DNA from: Flavobacterium flavigenum
GTDB taxonomy: Bacteria > Bacteroidota > Bacteroidia > Flavobacteriales > Flavobacteriaceae
Assembly (NCBI RefSeq): GCF_027111255.2
Contig: NZ_CP114285.2
Location: forward strand, 3,286,001 to 3,350,000
DNA length: 64,000 nucleotides
Direction: 5' to 3'
The translations under genes were made by a program, and so were the position numbers. Under the pieces are notes generated by a model. It had not been told where the DNA came from. It ran no database searches and saw only the letters and a list, made by a program, of their open reading frames with translations. Positions 43,335 to 52,187 of the stretch are shown one piece after another. Within the stretch, counting starts at the first letter, position 1. Each line of letters starts with the position of its first letter.

Positions 43335-43943
43335 ATGAAATACAAAATAGCTCTTGTTCTGCTTTTAGTTTTTATACTGAACTCCTGTCAGGATGAAAAT
43401 GAAAAACGTCTTGCAGAAAACAAAAAAGAAGCAAAAAAGAAAGAAATCATTTTTAATAATATAAATAAAGAATGGTCATTTATTGACGAACCAATCAATG
43501 AAATCTCAGAGAAAAATGCAACCGACTGGAAAGAGTGGGGAGAATTTTTAAAAGAGCTGGGTGGAAAGCCCAGAAAAACGATTGGGGCATTCCAAAAAAA
43601 AGCTGCTGCTATTGCAAAAAAGGCAATGGCATTAAACAATAATATTCCTGCACAATTCAATCAGCCTCAAATCAGAAGCCGAATTTCTATTTTGATTACT
43701 AAAGTAAAAATGATGGATTTATTCATTCATTTGCAAAAAATTCCGGATGATAAAGTCACTTTTTTAATTGGAGAAATCAATAAAGAATTAGTTTCATTAC
43801 AAAGACAAATGGATAAAATTGTCGAAAAAAGCAAAATTCCGCAAGAAGAAGGGGAGTCTGATTTTTTAAGAATGTTAGATACTGCCCGGGCGATCCCGAA
43901 TTCGATGCCACCAATAGATCAAAATTTACCTAAAGTTGAGTAA
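43335..43943 (+). CDS. Hypothetical lipoprotein overlapping mfd
   Basis: 202 residues from MKYKIALVLLLVF; a Met seven codons earlier is less likely. A lipobox (LNSC, Cys at about 18) predicts lipid anchoring. The mature part is helical and highly charged, beginning with a Lys/Glu-rich segment (EKRLAENKKEAKKKE) and with long amphipathic helices after it; it could form a helical bundle. No family is recognised. Its last 8 bases overlap the start of mfd, so the two genes are translated together, although their products act in different compartments. TAACTTTG at 43220-43227 is a weak -7 candidate. Confidence 0.8.
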   Translation: MKYKIALVLLLVFILNSCQDENEKRLAENKKEAKKKEIIFNNINKEWSFIDEPINEISEKNATDWKEWGEFLKELGGKPRKTIGAFQKKAAAIAKKAMALNNNIPAQFNQPQIRSRISILITKVKMMDLFIHLQKIPDDKVTFLIGEINKELVSLQRQMDKIVEKSKIPQEEGESDFLRMLDTARAIPNSMPPIDQNLPKVE

Positions 43944-46900
43944 AAACGCCTTATATACCACCTATGATAATCTGCCAAAAGCTGAGCAGATTGCAACAAG
44001 TTTACTGGAAGGGAATCAGATAAAAATGAACATCAGCGGATTGTTAGGATCTGCAGTATCATTTATAATCCGGTCTGTCTTCAAAAAAACCGAACTGCCT
44101 TTTTTAATTGTTTTAGACAATAAAGAAGAAGCCGCCTATTATCTAAACGATCTGGAACAAATGATTGGTGAAGAGGATGTATTGTTTTATCCTGCGTCTT
44201 TCCGTCGCCCGTATCAGGTTGATGAAACTGATAATGCGAATGTTTTGCTTCGTGCTGAGGTTTTAAATAGAATTAATTCCCGTAAAAAACCAGCTGTAAT
44301 TGTTACGTATCCGGAAGCACTTTTTGAAAAAGTGGTTACGAGAAGAGAACTCGATAAAAACACTTTAAAAGTAGCTTTGAACGATAAAATTTCGATAGAT
44401 TTTATCAACGAAGTCTTGTTCGAATACGAATTCAAAAGAGTAGATTTTATTACAGAACCCGGAGAGTTTTCGGTTCGTGGGGGGATTGTCGATGTATTTT
44501 CTTTTTCAAACGATCATCCATACAGAATCGAATTTTTTGGAAACGAAGTAGACAGTATCAGAACTTTTGATGTAGAAACGCAATTGTCTGTAGAAACGCA
44601 TAAAAAAATCACGATTATCCCGAATGTCGAAAACAAACTTTTTCAGGAAAATCGCGAAAGCTTTTTAGATTATATTGCAGAAAAAACCGTTCTTTTCATT
44701 CAAAATACTGAAGGACTTTTTAGTCAGTTGGACAAACAATTTGCAAGAGCAGAAGAAGCTTTTGAGAAACTTTCGAAAGAAATAAAACACGCGACGCCAG
44801 AGCAATTGTTTTTAAATCAGGCGTCGTTTATAAAAAGATCTTTGGACTTTTCTGTTGTAGAATTGGCTTCAAGACCCGTTTATAAAACGACTAAAAAATT
44901 CGAATTTCATATTCAGCCTCAGCCTTCGTTCAACAAACAATTTGATTTATTGCTGAATAATTTAAGCGAAAATCATTTTAACGGATATATCAATTATTTG
45001 TTTTGTTCGAATGATACACAGGCAAAACGTTTTCACGATATTTTTGAAAGTTTAGATGAAGCCAATTCAGAAAATATCCGAAAACAATATCACACCATTG
45101 TACTGCCTTTATACCAAGGTTTTATTGATGAAGAAAACCAGATTACAGCTTATACAGATCATCAGATTTTTGAGCGTTATCATAAATTCAACATCAAAAA
45201 CGGTTATTCTAAAAAGCAGAATATTACGTTAAAAGAACTGACGGCACTTTCTGTGGGCGATTACGTAACACATATCGATCACGGAATCGGGAAGTTTGGC
45301 GGACTGCAAAAGATTCAGGTCGAAGGAAAAACACAGGAAGCCATAAAACTGGTTTATGCCGATAATGATATTGTGTATGTAAGCATTCACTCGCTTCATA
45401 AAATCTCAAAATACAACGGAAAAGACGGAACGCCTCCAAAAATATATAAATTAGGTTCGAACGCCTGGAAGGTTTTAAAACAGAAAACCAAAGCGCGCGT
45501 TAAACATATTGCATTCAATTTGATTCAGCTCTATGCAAAGCGCCGTTTAGAAAAAGGTTTTCAGTTTGCGCCAGACAGCTATCTTCAAAACGAATTAGAA
45601 AGTTCGTTTATTTATGAAGATACTCCGGATCAAACCAAATCAACGGCAGAAGTAAAAGCAGATATGGAAAGCGATCGCCCAATGGATCGTTTGGTTTGCG
45701 GTGACGTTGGTTTCGGAAAAACTGAAGTTGCGATTCGTGCAGCTTTTAAAGCCGTTGACAATAGCAAACAAGTGGCCGTTTTGGTTCCGACTACTATTTT
45801 GGCGTATCAGCATTACAGAACTTTTTCGGAACGTTTAAAAGATATGCCCGTTTCAATCGGTTATTTAAACCGATTTAGAACGGCGAAACAAAAAAAGCAA
45901 ACGCTACAAGATTTAGCCGAAGGAAAACTTGATATTGTTATTGGAACACATCAATTGGTCAATAAAAATGTGGTTTTCAAAGACCTTGGTTTATTGATTG
46001 TCGATGAGGAACAGAAGTTTGGAGTAAACGTAAAAGATAAACTAAAAACGATTGCTGCGAATGTTGATACGCTGACATTAACGGCAACGCCTATTCCGAG
46101 AACGCTTCAGTTTTCATTGATGGCTGCGCGCGATTTATCGGTGATAACAACGCCTCCGCCAAATCGTTATCCGATTGAAACGAATGTGGTTGGTTTTAAT
46201 GAAGAAATTATCCGCGATGCAATTTCGTATGAAATTCAGCGAAACGGACAGGTTTTCTTTATCAATAACCGAATCGAAAATATAAAAGAAGTGGCCGGAA
46301 TGATTCAGCGTCTGGTTCCAAATGCAAGAGTCGGAATTGGTCATGGACAAATGGACGGCGCTAAACTCGAAGAATTGATGTTAGGTTTTATGAACGGCGA
46401 TTTTGACGTTTTGGTCGCAACCACAATCATCGAAAGCGGATTAGACGTTCCAAATGCCAACACGATTTTCATTAATAATGCGAATAATTTTGGATTGTCA
46501 GATCTGCACCAAATGCGTGGTCGAGTAGGTCGAAGCAACAAAAAAGCATTCTGTTACTTCATCTGCCCGCCGTATTCATCCATGACCGAAGATGCCAGAA
46601 AACGTATTCAGGCGTTGGAGCAGTTCAGCGAACTCGGAAGCGGTTTCAACATAGCTATGAAAGATCTTGAAATTCGTGGTGCCGGAGATTTATTAGGCGG
46701 CGAACAAAGCGGTTTCATTAATGAAATTGGTTTTGATACGTACCAAAAAATCATGAACGAAGCGATTGAAGAATTGAAGGAAAACGAATTCAAAGATTTA
46801 TATCCTGAGGAAAATGATATTGATACCAAAGAATATGTAAAAGACATTCAAATTGATGCCGATTTTGAGTTATTATTCCCAGATGAGTATATCAATAACG

Positions 46901-47301
46901 TTTCAGAACGTTTGGTTTTATATAACGAATTGGGCGCTATAAAAGACGAAGCCGGATTACAGGAGTACGAGAAAAAATTAATCGATCGCTTTGGACCATT
47001 GCCAAAACCCGCCGTTGCTTTATTGAACAGTATCCGAATAAAATGGATTGCAACAAGGGTCGGAATTGAGAAATTAGTCCTTAAACAAGGCAAAATGATT
47101 GGCTATTTTGTATCCGATCAGCAATCAGATTATTATCAATCTGCTAAGTTTAGAAAAGTTTTAAATTTTGTTCAAAAACAAAGCTCACTCTGCAAGATGA
47201 AAGAGAAACAAACCGTCAACGGATTACGTTTGCTATTGACTTTTGATAATGTGAAATCAATAAAACGGGCTTTGGAATTAATGGAGCTGTTTGAAGAATA
47301 G
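43936..47301 (+). CDS. mfd: Transcription-repair coupling factor Mfd
   Basis: 1121 residues. Removes RNA polymerase stalled at DNA lesions and recruits UvrA. Domains in order: UvrB-like module (about 1-330), CarD-like RNA-polymerase interaction domain (about 430-500; SVGDYVTHIDHGIGKFGG), RecG-like motor (about 540-900) with Walker A CGDVGFGKTEVAIRAAF, the DEEQ box (VDEEQKFGV), TLTATPIPRTLQFSL and GRVGRSNKKAFCY, then the C-terminal regulatory domain (about 970-1080). It starts with TTG at 43936, overlapping the lipoprotein stop; the next in-frame ATG would remove conserved sequence. Confidence 0.96.
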   Translation: MSKNALYTTYDNLPKAEQIATSLLEGNQIKMNISGLLGSAVSFIIRSVFKKTELPFLIVLDNKEEAAYYLNDLEQMIGEEDVLFYPASFRRPYQVDETDNANVLLRAEVLNRINSRKKPAVIVTYPEALFEKVVTRRELDKNTLKVALNDKISIDFINEVLFEYEFKRVDFITEPGEFSVRGGIVDVFSFSNDHPYRIEFFGNEVDSIRTFDVETQLSVETHKKITIIPNVENKLFQENRESFLDYIAEKTVLFIQNTEGLFSQLDKQFARAEEAFEKLSKEIKHATPEQLFLNQASFIKRSLDFSVVELASRPVYKTTKKFEFHIQPQPSFNKQFDLLLNNLSENHFNGYINYLFCSNDTQAKRFHDIFESLDEANSENIRKQYHTIVLPLYQGFIDEENQITAYTDHQIFERYHKFNIKNGYSKKQNITLKELTALSVGDYVTHIDHGIGKFGGLQKIQVEGKTQEAIKLVYADNDIVYVSIHSLHKISKYNGKDGTPPKIYKLGSNAWKVLKQKTKARVKHIAFNLIQLYAKRRLEKGFQFAPDSYLQNELESSFIYEDTPDQTKSTAEVKADMESDRPMDRLVCGDVGFGKTEVAIRAAFKAVDNSKQVAVLVPTTILAYQHYRTFSERLKDMPVSIGYLNRFRTAKQKKQTLQDLAEGKLDIVIGTHQLVNKNVVFKDLGLLIVDEEQKFGVNVKDKLKTIAANVDTLTLTATPIPRTLQFSLMAARDLSVITTPPPNRYPIETNVVGFNEEIIRDAISYEIQRNGQVFFINNRIENIKEVAGMIQRLVPNARVGIGHGQMDGAKLEELMLGFMNGDFDVLVATTIIESGLDVPNANTIFINNANNFGLSDLHQMRGRVGRSNKKAFCYFICPPYSSMTEDARKRIQALEQFSELGSGFNIAMKDLEIRGAGDLLGGEQSGFINEIGFDTYQKIMNEAIEELKENEFKDLYPEENDIDTKEYVKDIQIDADFELLFPDEYINNVSERLVLYNELGAIKDEAGLQEYEKKLIDRFGPLPKPAVALLNSIRIKWIATRVGIEKLVLKQGKMIGYFVSDQQSDYYQSAKFRKVLNFVQKQSSLCKMKEKQTVNGLRLLLTFDNVKSIKRALELMELFEE

Positions 47302-47346
47302 TTGTTTTTTTAGGAGCAGATAATTTCGTTTCAACAGGCCCTCAGT

Positions 47347-47416
47347 CCCGCTATTCCTTACAACCTTTTGTGCCGAACCCCGGCACAAAAGGGTTTTCAG
47401 TCCTATCGGGGCTAGG
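47347..47416 (+). repeat. Palindromic intergenic element, copy C
   Basis: CCCGCTATTCC, then CCTTTTGTGCCG (47364-47375), loop AACCC, CGGCACAAAAGG (47381-47392), then TTTTCAGTCCTATCGGG and GCTAGG. The outer ends are CCCG/CGGG where the other copies have CCTG/CAGG, so the pairing is kept by a compensatory change. Confidence 0.8.
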
Positions 47417-47459
47417 TTAGAAGTATATTGATTTTAAGCATTTTGAAAAGTAAACATAA

Positions 47460-47487
47460 AAGCCCGAATGAAATTTCATTTGGGCTT
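47460..47487 (+). terminator. Terminator-like palindrome after mfd
   Basis: AAGCCCGAATGAAA pairs with TTTCATTTGGGCTT (one wobble). TTGCTTTTTT follows on the plus strand. Confidence 0.65.
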
Positions 47488-47585
47488 GCTTTTTTAACAA
47501 ATTCGTGTAATTGTGAATTTAAAAGTTTTTTGCTTTAAAGTTTATTTTATTGATTGGCTGTAAGATAAATTTTCAAAACAAAAAA

Positions 47586-47832
47586 AAATCACCCGGGGGA
47601 AGGTGATTTAATTGGTCAATTGGTTTTTTGGTTTAGATAGTTCATCATGAACCCAAAATGCTTGCATTTATTCGATGCTGTCTTTTTGTTTTCTGATAAT
47701 ATTTATAGATATGCTGAGTCATTATGATTTATCTTAAGAACTCATGCGTTTCTTTCCTGATATTTAAAACTTGTTTTTGTTTGTAATTTTCAATTCACTT
47801 TTACCGGAATGTATTATGTAATTCGTTTCGGT
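47586..47832 (-). ncRNA. Candidate small RNA, minus strand
   Basis: A TATATTTG box (47844-47837) predicts a start near 47832. The transcript would run about 245 bases to a hairpin (AAATCACC, 8-base loop, GGTGATTT) followed by nine T, an intrinsic terminator on the minus strand. No protein-coding gene on this strand uses either signal. A palindrome GTTCATGATGAAC lies near the 3' part. The best TTG (47862-47860) is only 15 bases from the -7 box, so the promoter is not ideal. No known RNA family recognised; a tiny peptide (25 or 19 codons) is also possible. Confidence 0.35.
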
Positions 47833-48083
47833 ACGGCAAATATATAAAAATATTTTTCGCAATTATTGATATATAAAAAAACTTATTTTATTTTTTTTTA
47901 TGCTTAAATTTTTAATAATGAAAATAAGTGCCTCGTTTATTGAGATATTTTAAATGTATATGATTCATTTTATTAGTCCCGGAAACGATTTTTATTAGGA
48001 ATTAAATAAAAAATTGAATTTTCTGAAAAACATTTGACCAATTTTGATAACTCAGATTAGCTGTTCTTCTTTAAATTTGTAGT

Positions 48084-49166
48084 ATGTCTGAAACTCCAGT
48101 TTATCGAAAAATAATCCACATCGATATGGATGCTTTTTATGCTTCGGTAGAGCAAATGGATAATCCTGCTTTACTGGGAAAGCCTATTGCAGTTGGAGGC
48201 TCAGAGAATAGAGGCGTCGTTTCGGCAGCAAGTTATGAGGCGAGAAAATTTGGTGTCAGAAGTGCTATAAGTGGTGTTTTAGCCAAGAAATATTGTCCCG
48301 AAATCATATTTGTCCGGCCTCGTTTTGAACGTTACAAAGAAATTTCATCTAAGATTCATAAAATTTTTCATGAATACACAGATATGGTTGAGCCACTTTC
48401 GCTTGATGAAGCGTATCTTGATGTGACCCAAAATAAAAAAGGAAATCCAAGTGCCTCTTTATTAGCTCAGGAAATCAGATTACGAATTTTAAACGAAGTT
48501 GGGCTTACAGCTTCTGCAGGCATTTCTATAAATAAATTTGTAGCTAAAATTGCCAGTGACTACAATAAACCCAATGGACAGAAGACGGTAAATCCGGATG
48601 AGGTAATTCCGTTTTTAGAAGAATTACCGATCAGAAAATTTTATGGCGTTGGAAAAGTGACGACAGAAAAAATGTATCAGTTGGGTATTTTTACAGGATT
48701 AGATTTAAAAAGTAAATCGCTTGAGTTTTTAGAAAAACACTTTGGTAAATCAGGTAAGTTTTATTATTACGTTGTAAGAGGAATACATAATAGTGAAGTA
48801 AAACCTTCAAGAAATACTAAATCGGTTGCATCAGAACATACTTTTGATGTCAATCTCACATCCGAAATTTTTATGCTGGAACAGCTCGAAAAAATAGCTG
48901 CTTCGTTGGAGAAAAGATTAAAAAGATACAATGTTTCAGGAAAGACGGTCACGCTTAAAATTAAATACAGCGATTTCACGCAACAAACCAGAAGCAAGAC
49001 TTTACCTTATTTTATTTCTGATAAAAGCTTAATTTTAGAAAGTGTTGAAGAATTATTATATCAGGAACGAATGAAAGATTCTGTTAGATTATTAGGAATT
49101 TCTTTGAGCAACCTCAATACAGAGCAAAAAAAAGCAGTAGTTGTACAGTTAAAATTTGCCTTTTAA
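48084..49166 (+). CDS. dinB: DNA polymerase IV (Y family)
   Basis: 360 residues, a translesion polymerase without proofreading. The palm signatures are IIHIDMDAFYASVEQMDNP (about 10-28; first catalytic Asp) and PLSLDEAYLDVT (about 107; Asp-Glu pair). They are followed by SAGISINKFVAKIASDYNKP, the thumb helix-hairpin-helix FYGVGKVTTEKM, and the little-finger domain (about 235-350). There is no clear C-terminal clamp-binding motif except the end VVQLKFAF. No LexA-like box could be recognised upstream. Confidence 0.95.
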   Translation: MSETPVYRKIIHIDMDAFYASVEQMDNPALLGKPIAVGGSENRGVVSAASYEARKFGVRSAISGVLAKKYCPEIIFVRPRFERYKEISSKIHKIFHEYTDMVEPLSLDEAYLDVTQNKKGNPSASLLAQEIRLRILNEVGLTASAGISINKFVAKIASDYNKPNGQKTVNPDEVIPFLEELPIRKFYGVGKVTTEKMYQLGIFTGLDLKSKSLEFLEKHFGKSGKFYYYVVRGIHNSEVKPSRNTKSVASEHTFDVNLTSEIFMLEQLEKIAASLEKRLKRYNVSGKTVTLKIKYSDFTQQTRSKTLPYFISDKSLILESVEELLYQERMKDSVRLLGISLSNLNTEQKKAVVVQLKFAF

Positions 49167-49233
49167 ATGAATATTAATTTAAAAACGGAATATTACAGAG
49201 AAATTTGGCTAACTTTATATATAAATTTTTTTT

Positions 49234-49752
49234 ATGAATTCTGTAAATAATTATGGCGTGTTTCTCGAAGAATATGAGGCAAATCTAAATTGCAACTCTG
49301 TTCCGATACTTTGCTGGGATTTTCATTATGAATCCATAAATGAACTGAAAACATTTTCTTCCGACTTAAAAAGAATCAAAAACATTTCTGATAAATTTAA
49401 ATGGGAAATCACGCATTTAGATATTAACGAACGGCTGAAACAAGAAGTTGTGTTGATTACAGATCCGGAACAGAAAATAATTTTTGCTTCTGAAGGAATT
49501 ACTAAAATGACAGGTTATACCGAGAAAGAAATTTTGGGAAAAGGGCCAAAAATGTTTCAGGGGCCTATGACTTGTCCTTCAGTTTTAAATGAAATTAAAA
49601 TTGCAATCGAAAAACAAATTCCTTTCGAAAAAACAATTTTAAATTATAAAAAGAATGGTGAAACCTATAATTGTACCATTCATGGTTTTCCTGTTTTTAA
49701 CCTGAAAGGGAATTTATCACATTTTATAGCTTTTGAAAAAGAAGCAGCATAA
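49234..49752 (+). CDS. PAS-domain protein resembling a short LOV sensor without the flavin-adduct cysteine
   Basis: 172 residues: a helical N-terminal part (about 1-65) followed by one PAS domain (about 67-170). The PAS core reads VVLITDPEQKIIFASEGITKMTGYTEKEILGKGPKMFQGP and ends in NYKKNGETYNCTIHGFPVFN. Its layout is that of LOV domains, in which the segment GxNCRFLQG carries the photoactive Cys; here that place reads GKGPKMFQG with no Cys. No output domain is attached. It probably works as a small sensor or partner protein; its ligand is unknown. Confidence 0.8.
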   Translation: MNSVNNYGVFLEEYEANLNCNSVPILCWDFHYESINELKTFSSDLKRIKNISDKFKWEITHLDINERLKQEVVLITDPEQKIIFASEGITKMTGYTEKEILGKGPKMFQGPMTCPSVLNEIKIAIEKQIPFEKTILNYKKNGETYNCTIHGFPVFNLKGNLSHFIAFEKEAA

Positions 49753-49787
49753 AAAAAGCCTTTTTGAATTTCAAAAAGGCTTTTTTT
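49751..49787. terminator. Bidirectional terminator between the PAS gene and the BI-1 gene
   Basis: A near-perfect palindrome: AAAAAAAGCCTTTTTGAA with its complement around a very short tip, flanked by A and T runs. Confidence 0.85.
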
Positions 49788-49802
49788 ATTATAGGAAAAG
49801 AA

Positions 49803-50576
49803 TTAATCTCTGCTTGCAAATTTTGATAATAATCTAAGGAATTCAATGTACAACCAAACTAAGGTAATCATCAATCCCATAGCGCCGTACCATTCCATAA
49901 ATTTTGGCATTCTTTGCTGTGCACCTTTTTCAATTTGGTCAAAATCCAAAAATAGGTTTAGTGCAGCAACAATGATTACAAAAACACTAATTCCGATACT
50001 CATCAATGAATTTCCATGATGAACAGGCGTGTAGTTTGTAAACATAGAAACAATCCACGAAATTAAATAATAAGTTGCAATTGCCAGTGTAGCAGCAATA
50101 ACTACTGATCTGAATTGCTCATTTACTTTTACAATTTTAAATTTATACAATCCCAGACAAACTAAAAATGTAACTAAAGTTGCTCCAACAGCATTAATTA
50201 CGATTCCTGGAAATTTAGCCTCGAAAATAGCAGAAATCCCTCCGATAAATAAGCCTTCAAACAAAGCATAACCGGGAGCTAAATAAGGAGAAGCCTGTGG
50301 TTTGAATGCTGAAATTAAAACCAAGATAAAGGCAACAATAGCACCACCAATAGCTGGCAGCATTGCGTTCATTCCGTTAAATGCCATCCACCATGTCAAC
50401 ATTGCTCCGGCACATAACAATAAGAATAAAATAGCTGTTTTATTGATAGTTCCGGATATAGTCATATCCTGATTGTAATCAATAATTTGTGCATGATGCA
50501 CTTCTTCAGTTTTTGAAACAGCGTTTGAAGAAAAACGTTTGTCGCTTAAAAATGGATTTTTCGAATTGAAGTTCAT
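49803..50576 (-). CDS. Bax inhibitor-1/YccA-family membrane protein
   Basis: 257 residues from MNFNSKNPFLSD; a longer ORF with 34 extra residues is rejected because a good promoter lies inside it. A polar N-terminal 50 residues precede seven membrane segments. The family's C-terminal region is recognisable, with acidic residues between the last helices (NLFLDFDQIEKGAQQRMPKF) and WLYIEFLRLLSKF at the end. Relatives act as calcium-leak channels or modulate membrane proteases (YccA with FtsH in E. coli). The role here is unknown. Confidence 0.92.
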   Translation of the reverse strand: MNFNSKNPFLSDKRFSSNAVSKTEEVHHAQIIDYNQDMTISGTINKTAILFLLLCAGAMLTWWMAFNGMNAMLPAIGGAIVAFILVLISAFKPQASPYLAPGYALFEGLFIGGISAIFEAKFPGIVINAVGATLVTFLVCLGLYKFKIVKVNEQFRSVVIAATLAIATYYLISWIVSMFTNYTPVHHGNSLMSIGISVFVIIVAALNLFLDFDQIEKGAQQRMPKFMEWYGAMGLMITLVWLYIEFLRLLSKFASRD

Positions 50577-50600
50577 ATTTCTAATACATTTATTTGTACT

Positions 50601-50629
50601 CAAATATAAGTAGTTTTTTTGATGTTCAA
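50601..50629 (-). promoter_or_regulatory. Promoter of the BI-1 family gene
   Basis: On the minus strand: TTG (50629-50627), an 18-base spacer, then TATATTTG (50608-50601). A start near 50596 gives a leader of about 20 bases. Confidence 0.7.
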
Positions 50630-50690
50630 TTGTTTCTGTAATTTTTTTAACATGATTTTTTCTTCTGAATAAATTCATCTTAAAAATAAA

Positions 50691-50716
50691 AAATCCATCC
50701 TTGTGGGGATGGATTT
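50691..50716 (-). terminator. Terminator of the nuo operon
   Basis: On the minus strand AAATCCATCC pairs with GGATGGATTT around a 6-base loop and is followed by TTTATTTTT. It lies 23 bases after the nuoN stop. Confidence 0.85.
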
Positions 50717-50738
50717 GATATATTTGAATTGAATGTTT

Positions 50739-52130
50739 TTAATTCAATAAGTCTAAAACTAATGATGGAAATAAGCCTAAAACAATATTTAAAGCAATTG
50801 AAATAACAGCTACAGCATAGATAAGAAATGGTTTTCCGGTACGCTCCTGATTCGGTTCTTTTGAATACATAGCCAATATCAGTTTGAAATAATAACCAAC
50901 ACTAATGATAGAATTGATAACAGCAACTATCACTAAGATAATATGACCAGCCTGAATCGTCTGATTAAACAAAAATAGTTTGGCAAAAAATCCTGAGAAA
51001 ATCGGAATCCCGGCCATAGATAATAAGGAGCCGGTTAATATTGCAGCCAATAACGGATTTGTTTTTCCTAAACCGTGAAAGTTAGTAATATCTTCGTTGT
51101 CTTGATTTTTACATACATATAAAATTACACTAAAAGCAGCAATCCCAGCCAAAGCATAAGCCGCAGTATAGTACAATAAAACTCCTGCTGAAGTAGCTAC
51201 AGTTAAGAAAGTCATTAGCATAAAACCGGCATGAGAAATTCCTGAGAAAGCCAGCATACGCTTTACATTTACCTGACGCAATGCCATAATGTTACCAACA
51301 GTCATCGAAGCAATTGAAATAATTACGATGATATTCTCGAAAGTGTTTAAATGATCCTGATTTTCTAAAGACGGTATTAAATTTAAACCCGAAATTAATT
51401 TAAATAAAGTTGCAATGGCTACCACTTTTGCCAAAGTGCTCATTAAGGCTGTGGTTAATGCAGGTGAACCTTCGTAGACATCCGGAGCCCAAAAATGAAA
51501 AGGGACTGCGGCTATCTTAAATAACATTCCGATGGTTACCAAAATCATTCCGATAGGGAACCAGATTGGCAATTCGGCAGATAGAGAAAATTCGCTGATT
51601 TCAACTACATCGAAACTTCCCATTGCTCCGTAGATCAGACAGATGCCGAATAAAATAATTCCTGATGCGAATGAACCCATCAAAAAGTATTTCATACCTG
51701 CTTCGTTACTTTTCAGATTCAAACGGTCACTTGCCGCAAGAACATAAAGTGCAATAGATAAAATTTCAATTCCAAGGAAAAACATCGCTAAGTTTCCAAA
51801 AGAAACCATAGCAACGGCTCCTGCTAATAAAAATATTTTTATGGCAATAAAATCAGAAATCTTTGTCTGATGGTTTTCATAAAAATTATGGCTTAACGCT
51901 ACAAGAAAAATAGTTAAGATGATAAACAATGATGAAAAAGCAGTAGAGAATTTACTCACTGTTATCATGTTGTAATAGTAACTTTCTGTTGATCCAAATT
52001 CATAAAAATTAAGCGCCAATACACCCAATAAACCTAAAATGGTAAACGGAACGATGCCCTTTCTAAAATTTAGAATTTCAAACAATAGGCAGAAAACACC
52101 TAATCCTGTTATAGCTATTAATGTATTCAT
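50739..52130 (-). CDS. nuoN: NADH-quinone oxidoreductase subunit N
   Basis: 463 residues with about 14 membrane helices; one of the three antiporter-like proton-pumping subunits of complex I. The conserved charged helix pair is visible (FLGIEILSIALYVLAAS with the essential Glu; MLFKIAAVPFHFWAPDVYEGSP with Lys and the HxW motif), and VKRMLAFSGISHAGFML follows. It is the last gene of the operon, just before the terminator. Confidence 0.96.
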   Translation of the reverse strand: MNTLIAITGLGVFCLLFEILNFRKGIVPFTILGLLGVLALNFYEFGSTESYYYNMITVSKFSTAFSSLFIILTIFLVALSHNFYENHQTKISDFIAIKIFLLAGAVAMVSFGNLAMFFLGIEILSIALYVLAASDRLNLKSNEAGMKYFLMGSFASGIILFGICLIYGAMGSFDVVEISEFSLSAELPIWFPIGMILVTIGMLFKIAAVPFHFWAPDVYEGSPALTTALMSTLAKVVAIATLFKLISGLNLIPSLENQDHLNTFENIIVIISIASMTVGNIMALRQVNVKRMLAFSGISHAGFMLMTFLTVATSAGVLLYYTAAYALAGIAAFSVILYVCKNQDNEDITNFHGLGKTNPLLAAILTGSLLSMAGIPIFSGFFAKLFLFNQTIQAGHIILVIVAVINSIISVGYYFKLILAMYSKEPNQERTGKPFLIYAVAVISIALNIVLGLFPSLVLDLLN

Positions 52131-52187
52131 TTTTGTTTTTTTGATTTAGGAAATCTAAAACGCCCTAATTTATTTTTATTTAAAATA

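Larger units (their letters stand above)
47302..48083. other. 780-base gene-free gap between mfd and dinB
   Basis: Holds copy C of the palindromic element (47347-47416), a terminator-like palindrome (47460-47487), a second hairpin readable as a minus-strand terminator (47586-47609), and a minus-strand -7 box TATATTTG (47837-47844). Only tiny ORFs are present (25 and 19 codons on the minus strand). A TAAATTTG at 48072-48079 ends 4 bases before the dinB ATG. Confidence 0.7.

Noticed and set aside
45224..45439. Antisense ORFs within mfd (also at 44214, 46135, 46341, 46608 and 46848)
   Set aside because: All lie fully inside a well-supported 1121-codon gene and have no domain or start signal of their own.
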